Part shown: piece by piece, positions 1 through 7,949 of the stretch
Layout: every line of letters begins with the position of its first letter
Position numbering within the stretch: the first letter of the stretch is position 1
Source: Larkinella insperata
GTDB lineage: Bacteria > Bacteroidota > Bacteroidia > Cytophagales > Spirosomataceae
Assembly: GCF_026248825.1 (NCBI RefSeq)
Contig: NZ_CP110973.1
Coordinates: forward strand, 5,167,501 to 5,231,500
Direction of reading: 5' to 3'
Length of the DNA stretch: 64,000 bases
Made by a program: the position numbers and the translations under genes
Notes under the pieces: generated by a model
Told to the model about the DNA's origin: nothing
The model's database searches: none
Seen by the model: only the letters and a program-made list of their open reading frames with translations

Positions 1-495
1 GGATACCGACTGCGGAGAAATGTTCATGACCTCGGCAATCTGGTCGCGGCTGAGTTCCTGAAAATATTTCAGGTAGATGACCTCCTGTTGGCGTTTGGGC
101 AGTGAGTGAAGCAGCCGCAAGCACTGCCTGGCGGTTTGCAGCGTTGACTCTTCCCGGATGAAGGCTTCCTCCACCGAAAATTCAACCTCGAAATCCTGTT
201 CCGCGTAGAGATTATCGGGTTCCAGTACCAACCGGTTGGCCATTACGACCCGGTGAATCCGTCGGCGTAGTGACGCCATCAGGTATGGTTTGGGCGGAAT
301 TTCCCGATCGAGCACCCCTCTTTTTTGCCAGACTTCCAGAAAAACATCCTGAATGCAATCCTTGACGAGTTCCCGGTTGCGGGAGAACTTGCATCCGTAC
401 TGAAACAGGGGCTGAAAAAACAGGCGAACCAACCGTTCATACGCGGTGGCGTCGCCCGAAATGGCCTGCGTCCAGAGGAGGTAATGGTTGTCCAT
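1..495 (-). CDS. ECF-type RNA polymerase sigma-70 factor, 3' end outside window
   Basis: Reading from the ATG whose complement is at 493-495, an open frame runs without a stop to base 1, giving about 165 residues before it leaves the window. The protein starts MDNHYLLWTQAISGD. It shows a sigma region 2 (CIQDVFLEVWQKRG, the usual core-binding helix) and a region 4 helix-turn-helix near the edge (LPKRQQEVIYLKYF followed by LSRDQIAEVMNIS). This is the layout of Bacteroidota ECF sigma factors of about 190 residues, so roughly 25 residues are missing. Such factors usually work with a FecR-type anti-sigma factor and a SusC/SusD-like pair; any partner would lie left of base 1. No canonical promoter was identified upstream. 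Confidence 0.9.
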   Translation of the reverse strand, partial: MDNHYLLWTQAISGDATAYERLVRLFFQPLFQYGCKFSRNRELVKDCIQDVFLEVWQKRGVLDREIPPKPYLMASLRRRIHRVVMANRLVLEPDNLYAEQDFEVEFSVEEAFIREESTLQTARQCLRLLHSLPKRQQEVIYLKYFQELSRDQIAEVMNISPQSVS

Positions 496-813
496 CGTTT
501 GTTAAAAAGCCGTCTCTACAAGTAACCTACTGTTTACTTCCATTATAATCCAGTAGAGTGTAGTAAAGTCAGCGTGGCAACGAAGGTAAGCAATTGGTTA
601 GGAAAAATTATGACAAAAAAGTGATTTTTTTAGAGTTTGTGATGATAGTAGAAACGTGTAAAGGATGGTCAGGTAAGTGGGTAACCGTTTACCAGGACTA
701 ATATCTTTAATTTTGTGCCAAATAATACAACTCTATGGCTTAAGGTTGTAAAATGGGATTTTATGATATAGATTTGTTATAAATACTAGCAGAACTTTAT
801 TACGATCAAGCGC
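496..813. other. Intergenic region between the divergent ECF sigma gene and YopX-family gene
   Basis: The 318 bases are AT-rich and carry the promoter of the rightward gene (see 745-776). No convincing gene, repeat or RNA was seen. The sigma-gene promoter must also lie here but no clear TAnnTTTG motif was found on the minus strand. Confidence 0.5.
745..776 (+). promoter_or_regulatory. Bacteroidota-type promoter for the YopX-family gene
   Basis: TAGATTTG at 769-776 fits the -7 consensus TAnnTTTG. GTTG at 745-748, 20 nt upstream, is a partial match to the -33 TTTG. Transcription would start near 783, about 30 nt before the ATG at 814. Confidence 0.5.
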
Positions 814-1245
814 ATGCAACCCATCCAATCCCGTATTTGGGACGGCCAGAAGATGCATTATTTGGCCGGACTCCCCATGACTCCGGAACCCTACCTTACC
901 ATCTGGCTCCAGGAAGCGCTGGCCTTGGTCAGTCAGGTGCCGCCCGCCGACGAGCTTCCCCTGACCACCACGTTCTCCTGGCGGCTGATGCGCACCATCG
1001 GGCAGTCGGATCGGCAGGGAATTCTGCTGTACGAAAGTGATCTGGTGGAATGGGACGGGCGCATATTTGAGATTGCCTGGTCGAGCCACCGATGCGGATA
1101 TGCCCTGTTTCAACCCCTGGGTACCAGTGAATTTCCCGCCTTTTCACTCAGCGCCCTGCACGCCCGGCAGGTGCGGATTTTGGGCAACCGTTACGAAAAC
1201 CCGCACCTCCTGGAACAACGGTATATTTCGCAGTTAGCCGCCTGA
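814..1245 (+). CDS. YopX-family protein
   Basis: A 143-residue protein that fits the YopX family (PF09643), small proteins of unknown biochemical role found mostly in phages and prophages of Gram-positive bacteria and Bacteroidota. The diagnostic pattern is present in order: RIWDGQKMHYL near the N-terminus, LMRTIGQSDRQGILLYESD in the middle (family: glxDxxGxxiYexD), DGRIFEIAW after it, and VRILGNRYENPHLLE near the end (family: viGNiyenpeLL). The first ATG at 814 is preferred because the RIWDG motif follows after six residues. No other phage-type gene is nearby, so it is either a domesticated remnant or a chromosomal member. It stands alone with its own promoter. Confidence 0.75.
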   Translation: MQPIQSRIWDGQKMHYLAGLPMTPEPYLTIWLQEALALVSQVPPADELPLTTTFSWRLMRTIGQSDRQGILLYESDLVEWDGRIFEIAWSSHRCGYALFQPLGTSEFPAFSLSALHARQVRILGNRYENPHLLEQRYISQLAA

Positions 1246-1296
1246 TTTTCCGCAGCGTAGCCGAACCCTTCGTTGAACCAAATTAGAATTCGTGGA

Positions 1297-1345
1297 CAGC
1301 CGTCCGCTGGATAGCGTCCTTTTCGTGACATTCAGCGGGCGGCTG
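1297..1345 (-). terminator. Possible hairpin terminator downstream of the alcohol dehydrogenase gene
   Basis: Arms at 1297-1309 and 1333-1345 pair over 13 positions with one G-T pair. The hairpin starts 15 nt past the stop of the minus-strand dehydrogenase. There is no clear T run after it, so an RNA 3'-end stabiliser is as likely as intrinsic termination. Confidence 0.4.
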
Positions 1346-1359
1346 CCCTGCGTATGGGC

Positions 1360-2424
1360 TTATAGGGTCAGGGCCACAAAGACGGCCTTGGTTTCTTCTT
1401 TGTTCTGGGCCGTTTCAAATGCCTGGTTGATCTGATCCAGCGGGAAGCTGTGGGTGATCAGTTTTTTGGCGTTTAATTTTCCTTTGGCCATCAAATCCAA
1501 GCAGATCTGCATTTCGCGGTCGATGCCCCACCAGGCGTAGCTGGCACTCGGAATTAATTGAATCTGCGCCATCTGAATGCGTTGCCATTCCAGCTCAATG
1601 GAGGTTTTGCCCGCGTCAAATCCCCCGACGATGACCACCTTCCCGCCAATCCGGGCGAAGGATGTGGCCTGTGGCAACGTAACGGGCATGGAGGGACCCC
1701 CGGCGCATTCGAAGGCAATATCCACCCCCCGGCCGCCCGTAAATTCCATGACTTTCTGGTAGGCGTCTTCCTTTTTGGAGTTGACCACCGCATCGGCTCC
1801 CAGCTCCAGGGCCAGTTGCAGCGAAGAATCCACCACATCGGTGATGATCACATCCGCTCCGTTGGCCTTGGCCAGTTGGAGCTGCCCCAACCCGATGGGC
1901 CCCGCCCCAATGACGGCTACCTTGTCGTTCAGTTTAAGCCCGCTGAGTTGAACGGCGTGCAGACAAACCGAGAAAGTGTCCAGCAGGGTAGCTTCTTCAA
2001 AACTTACGTGGTCGGGCAATTTATAAAAGTTCTTGGCCGGTCCGATCAGGTAACTAGCGAAAGCCCGGGAGACGGTTTCCATGCGAACTTCGTAGAGGTG
2101 GGGGCACAGGTTATATTGTTGCGACTGGCACCAGGGACAGGTCTCATCGCCCAGTAGGGTTTCGATAACGACCCGGTCGCCCGGTTTGACGTTGGTAACC
2201 GCTTCCCCGACTTCCACGACCTCCCCGGCCAGTTCGTGACCCATGATTCGGTGTTCCAGCTCTGGTTCGGCGTGTTTCCAGTGCCGAAGGTCAGTTCCGC
2301 AGATGCCCGCGACCCGAACCCGGGCGAGCACCCAATCGGGTTTGGGAATCTTAGGAGTTTCTACCTCAGTCACTTTAAAATCGCCCTCGGCCGTCTTCAG
2401 GGCAGCCTTCATCATACTTTCCAT
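1360..2424 (-). CDS. Zinc-dependent alcohol (polyol/sorbitol-type) dehydrogenase, MDR family
   Basis: A 354-residue medium-chain dehydrogenase/reductase that would oxidise an alcohol or polyol with NAD(P). Seen in the sequence: the catalytic-zinc motif GICGTDLRHWKH, the GHE-type motif IMGHELAGEVVEVGEAV, a structural-zinc lobe DETCPWC..NLC, and the Rossmann glycine motif GAGPIGLG. The structural lobe has only three cysteines; Asp stands where the first cysteine of the usual CGxCxxC is found. Length matches sorbitol/threonine dehydrogenase-like members. The substrate cannot be read from sequence. Alternative starts exist at the fourth and fifth codons (Met-Met). It is monocistronic and divergent from the broken GH30 gene. 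Confidence 0.88.
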   Translation of the reverse strand: MESMMKAALKTAEGDFKVTEVETPKIPKPDWVLARVRVAGICGTDLRHWKHAEPELEHRIMGHELAGEVVEVGEAVTNVKPGDRVVIETLLGDETCPWCQSQQYNLCPHLYEVRMETVSRAFASYLIGPAKNFYKLPDHVSFEEATLLDTFSVCLHAVQLSGLKLNDKVAVIGAGPIGLGQLQLAKANGADVIITDVVDSSLQLALELGADAVVNSKKEDAYQKVMEFTGGRGVDIAFECAGGPSMPVTLPQATSFARIGGKVVIVGGFDAGKTSIELEWQRIQMAQIQLIPSASYAWWGIDREMQICLDLMAKGKLNAKKLITHSFPLDQINQAFETAQNKEETKAVFVALTL

Positions 2425-2793
2425 ATTTGTTATTTTTATTGATTAATCCGCGGCCTTTTGGGCCGTAAAAACTGGGGACAGATTAGTGATCACGGTCAAA
2501 AAGGCCGGTTTTAGCAATACTTCGGATAAAGAAAAAAGTTGTTCGGAGAACCCGGCAAATGAGGCTACGGCAATCTGGAATAGGGCCCCGTTCTGATGTC
2601 GGTATTGTTGCCGGAATCCTGGGCACCATTCCCTTATTTGGGTCAATAGCCCGTCTGGTAGATCGTTCTTGAGCTAGGTTTATCAACATGAAGCTGGAGG
2701 GCGCTGACTTACCCCGGTTTTCTCACTGCACGCGGTAGAGGACACCGTTTGATGAGCTGGCAAACCGTATACCTGCTCAGGCATCCATTCCCT
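2425..2793. other. Intergenic region between dehydrogenase and GH30 remnant
   Basis: About 370 bases without a supportable gene. An open stretch on the plus strand at roughly 2490-2675 ends in IPLFGSIARLVDRS but has no start codon or recognised family. Confidence 0.4.
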
Positions 2794-3688
2794 ATGGAAA
2801 AGCTTTTTGCATCCTGCGTGGTCGGACTTAGTTCGCACCTGCTCTACGCCCAGCCTTCGCCGGCCCCTCCCAGCCGCGCCCGTACCGATTATACCAGGGT
2901 TACCGTATTTACCACGGCCTCCCAGACCGCGCTTCGGCTGTCGGAGACCGGTACGCTGACCTTAAAGCCGGCAGCCCAACCGCTCGAAACGGAGCTGTTT
3001 GTTTACGTTGACCCTTCGCATACTTTTCAGCAACTGGTGGGCATTGGCGGGGCCCTGACGGACGCAGCCGCTGAAACCTTTGCCAAACTGCCCCGGCAAA
3101 CCCAGCAGGAGCTGCTTACGTCCTACTACCCTGGGCTTCCACTGGTACGAAACCTGGACGGGAGCCGGGATGAATTTCGAAAACCTGAGCCGCGTACACG
3201 AAGCGTTTCCCGACAAAGCGTTGATTTTTACCGAAGGATGCATCGAAAAGTTCAACCGAAACCAGCTCAACGCCGGGTGGCTGGGCGAACGGTACGGAAT
3301 GTCGATGATTCATGATTTTAACCGGGGTACGGTTGCCTGGACCGACTGGAATATCCTGCTCGACGAGAAAGGCGGTACCAACCATGTTGGTAATTTCTGT
3401 TTTGCCCCCGTTCATGCCGACACCCAAAGCGGTAAGTTGATCTACACCAGTTCGTACTATTACCTCGGGCATTTTTTTAAATTCATCCGGCCGGGTGCCC
3501 TGCGCGTCAGCAGTGCCGCCAGTCGGGATACCTTGCTGACAACGGCCTTTCGAAACCCGGACGGGAAACTGGCGGTGGTGGTGATGAACCCTTCGGATAA
3601 CCGGCAGGCATTCCGGCTTCAGGTGGGCGACAAGGCCGCTGAGTCCAGCAGCCAGCCGCACTCCATTACCACTTTTGTTGTGGAGTAA
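2794..3688 (+). pseudogene. Glycoside hydrolase family 30 (glucosylceramidase-like), internally deleted and frameshifted
   Basis: The two ends of a GH30 enzyme are fused in different reading frames. The first frame, from the ATG at 2794, gives a signal peptide (MEKLFASCVVGLSSHLLYA) and the GH30 start FQQLVGIGGALTDAAAETFA, up to SYYP near 3132. The second frame picks up near 3131 with GFHWYETWTG, then FENLSRVHEAFPDKALIFTEG with the nucleophile Glu, and runs through the C-terminal beta domain to the stop at 3688. About 300 of the usual 480-500 residues remain; the missing middle holds the acid/base Glu (NEP motif). The gene cannot make an active enzyme. The ends are well preserved, so the loss looks recent. 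Confidence 0.88.
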
Positions 3689-3700
3689 ATCGAAAAAAGA

Positions 3701-3728
3701 CGACCGGGCCAACGACCCGGTCGCTTTT
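3701..3728 (+). terminator. Rho-independent terminator after the GH30 remnant
   Basis: Perfect 8-bp stem (3701-3708 with 3716-3723, cgaccggg/cccggtcg), 7-nt loop, followed by a short T run. It lies 13 nt past the stop codon. An A run on the other side would let it work in reverse too. Confidence 0.75.
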
Positions 3729-3962
3729 GGTGGTGAGAATTAAATTCATGGCGTCAGGTAGTAAACCCCCGCTGCAAGCCGTGATACCCAAAAAGAAACC
3801 CTGAATGATGAAACGGCCCGGTCGCACTGTCAGGCAAATGGCTGGTCGGGTTAGCTTCGACCATAGCCTCATTAATTGGTTTTTGGTGCGGGGATTAGCA
3901 GCAAGGAGAATCTTTATCTTGTTGGTTAATCGGATATGTGAAATGAAAAGTGCTGAGTACGG

Positions 3963-4445
3963 ATGCCTATGAACCCACACCACAAAGCAGAGCCGCAGGC
4001 TCCTGAACACGCCGGAAAAATTTTGGTCATTGAAGATTCGCTGGATCAATGGACCTTATTTAAAAAAGCCCTTGAAGAAGTAAACCCCCAAATAAAACCG
4101 GTGCTGGCCAATAAGCCGCAGGTTGCCTTCGACTTGCTGGAAGAATGCCAGCAAACCGGCTCCGGCTTTCCCCTGCTGATTGTGCTGGATCTGTACGTGC
4201 CCAAACGACAGGATGGCTGGCAGGCGTTGGAAGTGATTCATAGTATGCCTGCTTCTATTAGCCAGATTCCGGTAATCATGTTTACGTCTTCAACCGATTT
4301 GGAAGATCTGATTGATGCCTACCAACAAGGCGTTCAATCCTACGTGATTAAACCAAAAACGGTTTCAGAATGGATGGACTGCTGCCGAATCCTGAGCGAT
4401 TATTGGTGGCAGGCCGTAAAACGGTCACGAACGAACCCACATTAA
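3963..4445 (+). CDS. Single-domain response regulator (CheY/Rcp1-like)
   Basis: A 160-residue protein consisting of one receiver domain (about residues 18-140) and no output domain. It has the acidic pair in ILVIEDSLDQ, the phospho-acceptor Asp in LIVLDLYVPKRQDGW, the Thr/Ser switch position in IMFTSSTD, and the conserved Lys in YVIKPKT. The long beta3-alpha3 loop (VPKRQDGW) resembles Rcp1-type regulators that pair with hybrid or phytochrome-like kinases. No kinase is adjacent; the nearest are at 14105-15178 and 17756-20161. It is convergent with the outer-membrane gene that ends 20 nt away. Confidence 0.85.
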   Translation: MPMNPHHKAEPQAPEHAGKILVIEDSLDQWTLFKKALEEVNPQIKPVLANKPQVAFDLLEECQQTGSGFPLLIVLDLYVPKRQDGWQALEVIHSMPASISQIPVIMFTSSTDLEDLIDAYQQGVQSYVIKPKTVSEWMDCCRILSDYWWQAVKRSRTNPH

Positions 4446-4465
4446 TAAACGTACCCGGTTGCCCG

Positions 4466-5440
4466 TTAAAATTTGAACCCCAGACTGGCGCTGACCATCC
4501 GAAGTTTGGCGTTTTCGACCCGGTACGCATCCCGGATGCCGTGGTGGTACGCCACATCGAGGGTAATGGGCCCCAGGTCAACGCCAAGACCACCCAGCAA
4601 ATTGATTACCGTTTGGTTGTAATCCGCGTCGGTTAATTTAAAATCGTTTTTGTCGGCCTTCAGCAGATACGATAGCTCGGCCCCCGCCTGAATCCGGATG
4701 CCCGTTCGCTTGGACCGGGTCATCAAGGGCCGGTAGCCGATCTGGAGCGGAACCTGAATGTAATGCGTGTTGATCGTGCTGTTGAGTTGGTTCAGCGAAG
4801 CGCCCTTGTCGTCTTTGCTGTAGCGTTTGGACGAAATGCCCACGTACTCGGCGCCCAACTGGCCAAACAGCCGACCACCCCCGCGCACGTACAGACCCAG
4901 CTGGTAACCCACCCGGGCCCGCGAACCTAGGCTGTCTTGATCCGTTGAATAGGTCGAAAGATTCGGTCCCATATAAACGCCCACCGAAACGTTATCGCGT
5001 TTGAAGGTTGCCGGTGAAGCGGCCGGCTCGCGCTGACCTTCCGTGGACGCGGTAGCCGCCTGTTTTTGCCGGAAAATTTCCTGTTGAATGCTGTCAATTT
5101 TGTGGCCCTGCGCTTCCATTAACATGCGTAACAGCCGGATTTCGCTTTGGCTGGCCGGTGGCTCCGGGAAAGCCGGTTGGGGGGCTGCCGGTTGGCCGGG
5201 GCGGGCGCTGGGGACGGGTGAGGAAGGCTCGGCTACCACCGGTTCCGGAACCATCGAAGCGGGGTTGCCGGAGAGCGGTGAGCTGGGAATTCCGGAATTG
5301 GACACTCGTTTTTCCGTGATCCGCTTCTCGTAGAGAATGGATTCGGTACGTTCAATGACGGGGGACTGAACGGGCTGCTGGGCCTGGGCGGAAAGCTGAG
5401 TGACCAGAACAAAGGGCGCTATCAAAAAGAATCGATTCAT
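4466..5440 (-). CDS. Outer-membrane beta-barrel protein with proline-rich and coiled-coil N-terminal region
   Basis: A 324-residue exported protein. Residues 1-20 form a signal peptide ending at SAQAQQ. Residues about 50-95 are rich in Pro, Ser and Ala, and about 95-125 form a short amphipathic helix (SEIRLLRMLMEAQGHKIDS). From about residue 148 (VSVGVYMGPNLSTYS) to the end the pattern is alternating beta strands with a terminal aromatic (SASLGFKF), as in porin-family/OmpA-like eight-stranded barrels (PF13568 type). Function is unknown; the linker suggests periplasmic exposure or oligomerisation before the barrel. It is divergent from the GH88-like gene at 5632. Confidence 0.75.
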   Translation of the reverse strand: MNRFFLIAPFVLVTQLSAQAQQPVQSPVIERTESILYEKRITEKRVSNSGIPSSPLSGNPASMVPEPVVAEPSSPVPSARPGQPAAPQPAFPEPPASQSEIRLLRMLMEAQGHKIDSIQQEIFRQKQAATASTEGQREPAASPATFKRDNVSVGVYMGPNLSTYSTDQDSLGSRARVGYQLGLYVRGGGRLFGQLGAEYVGISSKRYSKDDKGASLNQLNSTINTHYIQVPLQIGYRPLMTRSKRTGIRIQAGAELSYLLKADKNDFKLTDADYNQTVINLLGGLGVDLGPITLDVAYHHGIRDAYRVENAKLRMVSASLGFKF

Positions 5441-5631
5441 GAGCTTATGGCTAAAATGAAAACACGTTACTCTATTGGAAGGAATGGGCGCGAAAAAGTC
5501 ACAACCCGGAGCGGCCCTGCTCCCAAAAAGCGCGGAAGAACTAATTTTTCCCGAAAACCGGTAAGTAAACGCCCCTTTTGTCTTATACGGGTAATTCCAA
5601 GGATTTTTCTCGTTTCCCGATTACCTGATCC

Positions 5632-7014
5632 ATGATTCAAATCAACAACGCCCTCCAACCGGCCGACTTCACCACCCGACTTCAACAATTCTGGGATCTA
5701 TCCGCCCAAAAAATTAACCTCATTGACACCCACTACGATACCGCCAAAGGGTCCCCGGTTTTTACCGTGCAGGGGCATTACACCACCCGCGGCTGGACCG
5801 AGTGGACGCAGGGCTTTCAGTTTGGCTCGGCCATTCTGCAATTCGACGCTACCGGTGACGAGCGCTTCCTGGAAATGGGGCGCCAGAAAACCCTGACGGT
5901 CATGGCTCCGCACATCAGCCACATTGGCGTGCACGACCACGGTTTTAACAACGTGAGCACGTACGGCAACCTGCTGCGGCTCATACGGGAAGGCAAAACC
6001 GAGTTCAACGAGTGGGAAAAGAATTTTTACGAACTGGCGCTCAAAATCTCGGGAGCCGTGCAGGCCAGCCGCTGGACCACCATGAAAACCGGCGGTTTTA
6101 TTCACTCCTTCAACGGTCCGCACTCGCTTTTCGTCGACACCATCCGGTCGTGCCGGGCGGTGGTGCTGAGCCACAGCCTGGGCCACGTCTTCCAGGGCGA
6201 GGGCGACGTGGTGATTAACCTGCTCGACCGCGCCCTGCAGCACATGAAAGCCACCGCCGACTACTCGGTGTTTTACGGCGAAGGGCGCGACACCTACGAC
6301 CTCTGGGGCCGCACGGCGCACGAAAGCGTGTTCAATACCAAAGACGGCAATTTCCGCTGCCCCAACTCCCAGCAGGGCTACACGGGTTTCTCAACCTGGA
6401 CGCGCGGCCTGGCCTGGGCCATGTGCGGTTTTGCCGAACAACTCGAATACCTGGATACTTTCGAGAAAACCGACCTGGAACCGTTTGGCGGCTGGACGGT
6501 GGTGGAAGCGTACCTGCTCAAAGCCGCCCGCGCCACCTGCGACTTCTACATTGAACACACCCCCACCAACGGCATTCCGTACTGGGACACGGGCGCACCG
6601 GGTCTGGCCAACATGGGCGACTACCTCGCCAAACCCGCCGACCCCCACAACGACTTTGAGCCAGTAGACAGCTCGGCGGCCGCCATCGGGGCGCAGGGAC
6701 TGCTTCGGCTGGGCAAATATATGTCCGAGCGGGGTGATGTGGAAAACGGCCTGCGGTACTGGCAGGCGGGGTTAACAGTGTTAGATTCATTATTTTCGGA
6801 GCCGTACCTGAGCACTGACCCCGATCACCAGGGGTTGATCCTGCACTCGATTTACCACCGGCCCAACGGCTGGGATTACGTGCCGGAAGGCAGCAAGATT
6901 CCGTACGGCGAGTCGAGTATGTGGGGGGATTACCACGCCCGCGAAGTGGCGCTCTACCTGCAACGGGTCGTCAACAATGAAACGTATTATACCTTCTTCG
7001 GCGCTTTGTCATGA
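5632..7014 (+). CDS. GH88/GH105-like unsaturated glucuronyl hydrolase
   Basis: A 460-residue (alpha/alpha)6-barrel-type hydrolase. Family enzymes hydrate the enol ether of unsaturated uronic acids released by polysaccharide lyases. GH88-like landmarks: HDHGF with Asp102 in the place of the first conserved Asp, FVDTIRSC with Asp169 in the place of the second, GFSTWTRGLAWAMCGF, IPYWDTGAPG, the DSSAAAIGAQGLLRLGKY helix, and LHSIYHRPNG followed by YGESSMWGDYHAREVAL. There is no signal peptide, so it should act in the cytoplasm on imported oligosaccharides. It is the first gene of a seven-gene plus-strand set and overlaps the next gene by ATGA. The exact uronide is unknown. Confidence 0.82.
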   Translation: MIQINNALQPADFTTRLQQFWDLSAQKINLIDTHYDTAKGSPVFTVQGHYTTRGWTEWTQGFQFGSAILQFDATGDERFLEMGRQKTLTVMAPHISHIGVHDHGFNNVSTYGNLLRLIREGKTEFNEWEKNFYELALKISGAVQASRWTTMKTGGFIHSFNGPHSLFVDTIRSCRAVVLSHSLGHVFQGEGDVVINLLDRALQHMKATADYSVFYGEGRDTYDLWGRTAHESVFNTKDGNFRCPNSQQGYTGFSTWTRGLAWAMCGFAEQLEYLDTFEKTDLEPFGGWTVVEAYLLKAARATCDFYIEHTPTNGIPYWDTGAPGLANMGDYLAKPADPHNDFEPVDSSAAAIGAQGLLRLGKYMSERGDVENGLRYWQAGLTVLDSLFSEPYLSTDPDHQGLILHSIYHRPNGWDYVPEGSKIPYGESSMWGDYHAREVALYLQRVVNNETYYTFFGALS

Positions 7015-7889
7015 ACCCAGCCTCGCAACCAGAACCGTCGGCGGGAGAACCTGCGTTCCGGGAATCTCCATTCCGGGACTTTTCAAAACTTTGCGTACAC
7101 ACGATTACGACAAAACCGTGGTCGGTGGAAGAAGCCGCCGAGCATTTTGCCCTCTCCGGAATTGGCGGCATTACGGTCTGGAGGGATGCGCTCGCTAACC
7201 GCAACATCCACCAGACCGGCCAGCTCCTGCGCGATCATAACCTGACGGTGGTGTCGCTCTGCCGGGGTGGATTCTTTCCGCACCTGGAAGCCGGTGGGCG
7301 TCAGGCAGCAATCGATGAAAACCGCCGGGCCATCGACGAAGCCGCCGAACTGGGGGCACCGCACGTGGTGCTGGTTTGCGGAGCCGCTCCCGGCCAGCCA
7401 CTGACCGAATCCCGCCAGCAAATCCGTGACGGTATTGCCGCCCTGTTGCCGCACGCCGAAGCCAGCGGGGTGAAGCTCGCCATTGAACCGCTGCACCCGA
7501 TGTACGCCGATAATCGTTCGGCCATCAACACGTTAGGGCAGGCCAACGACATGGCCGAAGACCTGAATTCACCGTGGGTGGGCGTGGCCGTCGATGTCTA
7601 TCACCTCTGGTGGGACCCGAATCTGGAACAGGAAATCCGGCGGTGCGGTAAAAACGGCCATTTGTTCGCTTTTCACATCTGTGACTGGAAAACCCCGACG
7701 GTGGACCTGCTCAACGACCGCGGATTGATGGGCGAGGGCTGCATCAACATTCGCCAGATTCGGTCTTGGGTCGAAGCAACGGGCTTCAGCGGGTTCAACG
7801 AGGTCGAAATCTTCTCGAACCGCTACTGGGCCGAAGATCAGAAGGAGTTTCTGGAAAAAATCAAAAACGGCTATTTGTATCATTCATAA
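7011..7889 (+). CDS. Sugar phosphate isomerase/epimerase-like TIM-barrel protein
   Basis: A 292-residue protein of the xylose isomerase-like TIM-barrel superfamily (AP-endonuclease family 2 fold). Candidate metal ligands fall in the usual strand-end positions: Glu in KLAIEPLHPMY, Asp in VAVDVYHLWWD, His in FAFHICDWK and Glu in NEVEIFSNRYW. It lacks a secretion signal. The start overlaps the stop of the GH88-like gene by four bases, indicating translational coupling. It may isomerise, epimerise or cleave a keto- or deoxy-sugar made by the neighbouring oxidoreductases; members of this family also include dehydratases, so the reaction is not fixed. Confidence 0.8.
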   Translation: MNPASQPEPSAGEPAFRESPFRDFSKLCVHTITTKPWSVEEAAEHFALSGIGGITVWRDALANRNIHQTGQLLRDHNLTVVSLCRGGFFPHLEAGGRQAAIDENRRAIDEAAELGAPHVVLVCGAAPGQPLTESRQQIRDGIAALLPHAEASGVKLAIEPLHPMYADNRSAINTLGQANDMAEDLNSPWVGVAVDVYHLWWDPNLEQEIRRCGKNGHLFAFHICDWKTPTVDLLNDRGLMGEGCINIRQIRSWVEATGFSGFNEVEIFSNRYWAEDQKEFLEKIKNGYLYHS

Positions 7890-7949
7890 AAACCGTAAAC
7901 CATCGTTTAATCCGTCCAGCCACCTGGCCATCAAACCATTTAATCAACA

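Noticed and set aside
2490..2675. Open plus-strand stretch ending in IPLFGSIARLVDRS
   Set aside because: No start codon, no ribosome site, no family recognised; could be a random open frame in GC-rich DNA.
3666..4049. 127-codon minus-strand frame
   Set aside because: It overlaps the GH30 end and the response-regulator start on the other strand and its product resembles no known protein.
5447..5635. 62-codon plus-strand frame before the GH88-like gene
   Set aside because: Basic low-information product lying in a divergent promoter region; no family or coupling.
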